Shown here piece after piece: positions 6,298-8,893 of a stretch of DNA of 8,893 nucleotides. Source of the DNA: Cellvibrionaceae bacterium (GTDB taxonomy: Bacteria > Pseudomonadota > Gammaproteobacteria > Pseudomonadales > Cellvibrionaceae); contig JALUYN010000549.1 of assembly GCA_027012915.1 (NCBI GenBank), positions 1 to 8,893 on the forward strand. The letters are read 5' to 3'. The position numbers and the translations under genes are program-made. The notes under the pieces were generated by a model, which did not search any database, was not told where the DNA came from, and saw only the letters and a program-made list of their open reading frames with translations. How positions within the stretch are numbered: position 1 is the first letter of the stretch; the number at the start of each line of letters is the position of its first letter.

Positions 6298-6305
6298 CTC
6301 TCCCC
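6298..6305 (-). promoter_or_regulatory. Shine-Dalgarno deciding the GTG start of yheV
   Basis: On the minus strand the prlC stop TAG (6305-6307) runs into GGGGAGAG, followed by 5 nt and GTG. The strong SD at ideal spacing supports the GTG at 6290-6292 as the true start and indicates coupling of yheV translation to prlC. Confidence 0.75.
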
Positions 6306-8347
6306 TACGCCGCTTTTATACCACTGTGCCTCAGTAGCGCATCCACATTTGGCTTGCGGCCACGGAAGCTTTCGAACAATTCCATCGCCTCACGAGAACC
6401 GCCCTGTTCCAAGATGCACTGTAAGAACTCTGCACCTGTCTTCTCGTTAAAAATACCGCGCTCTTCAAACTTGGAAAAAGCATCACTGGACAGCACTTCC
6501 GCCCATTTGTAGCTGTAGTAGCCAGCCGCATAGCCGCCGGCAAATATGTGCGAAAATCCATTTTGAAAGCGATTAAACGCCGGTGGAATCACTACCGACA
6601 CTTCCTGACGCACGGCATCAATCTCCGCCTGGACAGAGGTAAAGGTCTCGGGTCGATAGTTGCGGTGAAGACGGAAGTCAAACAGCGCAAATTCAATCTG
6701 TCGCAACATCTGCAGCGCCGACTGAAAGTTCTTGGCGGCCAGCAAATTATTCAATTTCTCCTCGGGCAGTAGCTCGCCAGTTTGGTAGTGCCCCGAAATC
6801 AACGCAAGGGCTTCTCGCTCCCAGCACCAGTTTTCCAGAAACTGGCTGGGGAGCTCAACGGCATCCCACGCTACTCCGGAGATACCACTCACAGCCGCGA
6901 CATTGATCTGGGTAAGCATATGATGCAATCCGTGGCCGAACTCATGAAACAAGGTGACCACTTCATCATGACTCAACAACGCAGGTTTATCGGCTACGGC
7001 CGGGGTGAAGTTGCACACCAGGTAAGCCACCGGTAACTGCTGCTGATTCTGCACTCTGCAACGGTCACGACATACGTCCATCCAGGCACCGCCGCGCTTG
7101 TTTTCGCGAGCGTAGAGGTCCAGATAAAACGACGCAATCACGTCACCTTCTCTCTTTATCTCGAAATAGCGAACGTCCTCGTGCCAGGTATCAGCCTGTG
7201 ATTCTTCTACTTCAATAGCGAATAATCGCTGCACGATATCGAACAGGCCGCTAACTACTTTGTTAACGGGAAAGTAAGGGCGCAATTCTTCCTGAGAAAT
7301 AGCGTAGGTTTGCTGTTTCAACTTTTCACTATAGTAGGGTAAATCCCAAGCCTGAAGCTCCTGCTCAAAACCGAGCCTTTGAGCAAAGTCCTGAACTTCC
7401 GCCAGCTCTTTTTCTGCAATGGGGCGACTGCGGCTCGCCAGGTCAACGAGAAATGCTTCCACCTGATCACAATCTTCCGCCATTTTTGTCGCCAAAGAGC
7501 GCTCAGCGTAGTTGCCGAAGTCCAACAATAGAGCCATTTCGTGGCGCAACGCTAGGATTTCTTCCATCACTGGGCGGTTGTCCCACTGGCCAGCTGTTGG
7601 CCCTTCATCAGACGCTCGAGTGACATAGGCTCGATACATTTCCTCGCGCAATTGACGATCATCGGCATAGGTCATAACCGCCAGGTAGGAAGGAATATCC
7701 AGCGTTACTACATAGCCACTTTTTCCCTTCTGCTCCGCCGCCTGAGCGGCCAGAGCAATCATATCTTCAGGTAAACCTGCCAAATCCGCTGCCTGTGACA
7801 GTTGCTTGAACCATCCCTGAGTTGCGTCCATGACATTGTTTGAGAACTGCGTCGACAGCTCCGACAGACGCTTTTTTATCTCGCTGAAGCGCTGCTTCTG
7901 AGCGTCAGGCAAAGCCACGCCCGCCAAGGTGAAATCCCTCAGCGCATTGTTGACGGCCTGCTGCTGGGCGCGGCTCAATTGCTCAAACGCCTCGCTTTGC
8001 GCCAATGACTGGTATGCCTCAAACAACTCTCTGTTTTGCCCCACCTCGGTACTGTAGGCGGTCAGCTTGGCCAGGCTGGTAGTGTACGCCTGGCGCAAGT
8101 CATCGCTGTTAAGCACAGAGTGCAAATGGCTCACCGGTGACCAAGCCTTATTGAGGATATTGTCCTGCTCCTCCAGCGGTTGCACCAGGCTGTCCCAAGT
8201 CACAGCGTCAGGTTGATTGCTAGCCAGTACCTGTTGCAGGTGCTGACGACAATTGTCCAACAAGCGGCTCAATGCCGGCTCGACATGCTCAGCGCGAATG
8301 GCTGAAAACGGGGGTAGTACAGGATCTTGTAACAGGGGATTGGTCAT
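6305..8347 (-). CDS. prlC: Oligopeptidase A, M3 family zinc metallopeptidase
   Basis: This 680-residue cytoplasmic peptidase matches the usual length of E. coli PrlC/OpdA. The family degrades short peptides, including cleaved signal peptides. The active site is intact: HEFGH at 468-472 gives the two zinc histidines and the catalytic Glu469, and Glu498 in WDAVELPSQ lies at the expected x25 spacing as the third ligand. Other family landmarks are GGAWMDVCRDR (419-429), VCNFTPA (444-450) and the C-terminal FSHIFAGGYAAGYYSYKWA (598-616), where His600 and nearby tyrosines contribute to substrate binding in M3 enzymes. The N-terminus MTNPLLQDPVLPPFSAI is typical, and no signal peptide is present. 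The ATG has only a weak SD (AAGTCGGGC). Downstream yheV follows 12 bp later; upstream a gamma-carbonic anhydrase gene diverges across 142 bp. Confidence 0.97.
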   Translation of the reverse strand: MTNPLLQDPVLPPFSAIRAEHVEPALSRLLDNCRQHLQQVLASNQPDAVTWDSLVQPLEEQDNILNKAWSPVSHLHSVLNSDDLRQAYTTSLAKLTAYSTEVGQNRELFEAYQSLAQSEAFEQLSRAQQQAVNNALRDFTLAGVALPDAQKQRFSEIKKRLSELSTQFSNNVMDATQGWFKQLSQAADLAGLPEDMIALAAQAAEQKGKSGYVVTLDIPSYLAVMTYADDRQLREEMYRAYVTRASDEGPTAGQWDNRPVMEEILALRHEMALLLDFGNYAERSLATKMAEDCDQVEAFLVDLASRSRPIAEKELAEVQDFAQRLGFEQELQAWDLPYYSEKLKQQTYAISQEELRPYFPVNKVVSGLFDIVQRLFAIEVEESQADTWHEDVRYFEIKREGDVIASFYLDLYARENKRGGAWMDVCRDRCRVQNQQQLPVAYLVCNFTPAVADKPALLSHDEVVTLFHEFGHGLHHMLTQINVAAVSGISGVAWDAVELPSQFLENWCWEREALALISGHYQTGELLPEEKLNNLLAAKNFQSALQMLRQIEFALFDFRLHRNYRPETFTSVQAEIDAVRQEVSVVIPPAFNRFQNGFSHIFAGGYAAGYYSYKWAEVLSSDAFSKFEERGIFNEKTGAEFLQCILEQGGSREAMELFESFRGRKPNVDALLRHSGIKAA

Positions 8348-8489
8348 AGGTTGGGCCCGACTTCATTAACTTCCGCATCCGCTACACTCTGCCGGCAGAT
8401 AACGATAATAGAATTGACGCATCATACACTTTTTGCCACTGCGGTTTCCTGTCAGAATCGCGGCAACAACGAAAACACTGGTGAGTTTT

Positions 8490-8893
8490 ATGGCCACGAC
8501 CCATCTATTACAAACACCCACACTCGGTGAGCGAGTCTATATCGACTCTGCAGCCAAAGTAATCGGCGATGTGCATCTTGGCGACGATTGTTCCGTGTGG
8601 CCCATGGCGGTGATACGCGGCGACATGCACGAAATTCGCATCGGCGACCGCACCAGTATTCAGGACGGTTCGATTCTGCATATCACTCACGCCAGCGACT
8701 TCAATCCCAATGGCTGGCCACTAACGATTGGCAACCAGGTCACCATCGGTCACCGTGCGGTGTTGCACGGTTGCACCGTGCAAGATCGAGTTTTGGTGGG
8801 CAATGGCGCCATTATTATGGACGGTGCGGTCATTGAGTCAGAAGTCATCATTGGTGCAGGATGCATGGTACCTCCGGGCAAGCGCCTGGAATC
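8490..8893 (+). CDS. Gamma-class carbonic anhydrase family protein (YrdA-like), 3' end cut by window edge
   Basis: I translated this frame from the ATG at 8490, preceded by GGTGAG at 4-nt spacing; 134 complete codons are present and the frame stays open to the edge. The protein is a left-handed beta-helix built of hexapeptide repeats (IGDVHLGDD, VIRGDMHEIRIGD, LTIGNQVTIGHRAVLHGC, VLVGNGAIIMDGAVI, VIIGAGCMV). Three histidines sit where the trimer-interface zinc site is found in the family: His67 (THAS), His88 (IGHRA) and His93 (VLHGC). RGD at 43-45 with Gln58 and Asp59 (SIQDGS) also fits. Members hydrate CO2 or have a related, often unproven, function; YrdA-type proteins frequently show low activity, so the exact reaction is uncertain. 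YrdA is about 184 residues, so about 50 are missing here. It is divergent from prlC. Confidence 0.92.
   Translation, partial: MATTHLLQTPTLGERVYIDSAAKVIGDVHLGDDCSVWPMAVIRGDMHEIRIGDRTSIQDGSILHITHASDFNPNGWPLTIGNQVTIGHRAVLHGCTVQDRVLVGNGAIIMDGAVIESEVIIGAGCMVPPGKRLE

Noticed and set aside
8348..8489. Divergent prlC/carbonic anhydrase spacer, checked for promoters
   Set aside because: TTGACG (8414-8419, plus) and TATGAT (8421-8426, minus) are seen, but neither has a partner hexamer at proper spacing, so I do not annotate a promoter.

Overview
The window reads as chromosomal DNA of a gammaproteobacterium, with about half G+C by eye. The gene content is core respiratory and housekeeping: a caa3/aa3-type cytochrome c oxidase operon, an oligopeptidase A (prlC) with a YheV-type zinc-ribbon gene, and a YrdA-type gamma-carbonic anhydrase. 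This set fits a pseudomonad- or Cellvibrionales-like lineage, but the species cannot be fixed from the sequence. No mobile elements, tRNAs, rRNAs or CRISPR arrays are visible.

Left part (1-5011). The cytochrome oxidase genes run on the minus strand in the order coxB (subunit II with a fused cytochrome c domain), coxA (subunit I), ctaG (Cox11 copper chaperone), coxC (subunit III). They are tightly spaced: the coxA Shine-Dalgarno overlaps the coxB stop codon. Past coxC lies a small two-helix membrane gene of the DUF2909 type on the opposite strand, whose 3' end overlaps the end of coxC. It is divergent from a SURF1 assembly-factor gene that runs off the left edge. Together these make the three catalytic-core subunits, deliver copper to CuB (CtaG) and assist heme a/subunit I assembly (SURF1).

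Intergenic region 5012-5358 (347 bp) separates coxB from a divergent gene of unknown function. It holds the control region of the oxidase operon. The most notable element is a 15-bp imperfect inverted repeat (GCGGC-N5-GTCGC on the minus strand) that fits the remembered RegA/PrrA/RegR/RoxR-family binding pattern and overlaps a weak candidate -35 for coxB. The region also contains a GTTTGA-N7-TCAAAC dyad, two short words (TTGACCACGA and AGGCCTAAC) each repeated near both ends, and a fair sigma70-like promoter for the rightward gene.

Right part (5359-8893). A rightward gene for a soluble, helix-rich protein of unknown function (probable TTG start) converges with the prlC-yheV pair, with only 4 bp between stop codons. 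prlC encodes a full-length M3 metallopeptidase with an intact HEFGH site. yheV follows it with a GTG start and an SD that overlaps the prlC stop. Divergent from prlC, after a 142-bp spacer with no convincing promoter, starts a gamma-carbonic anhydrase gene cut by the right edge.

I see no clear novel multi-gene system. The points most worth a second look are the oxidase promoter architecture and the unknown gene next to it.
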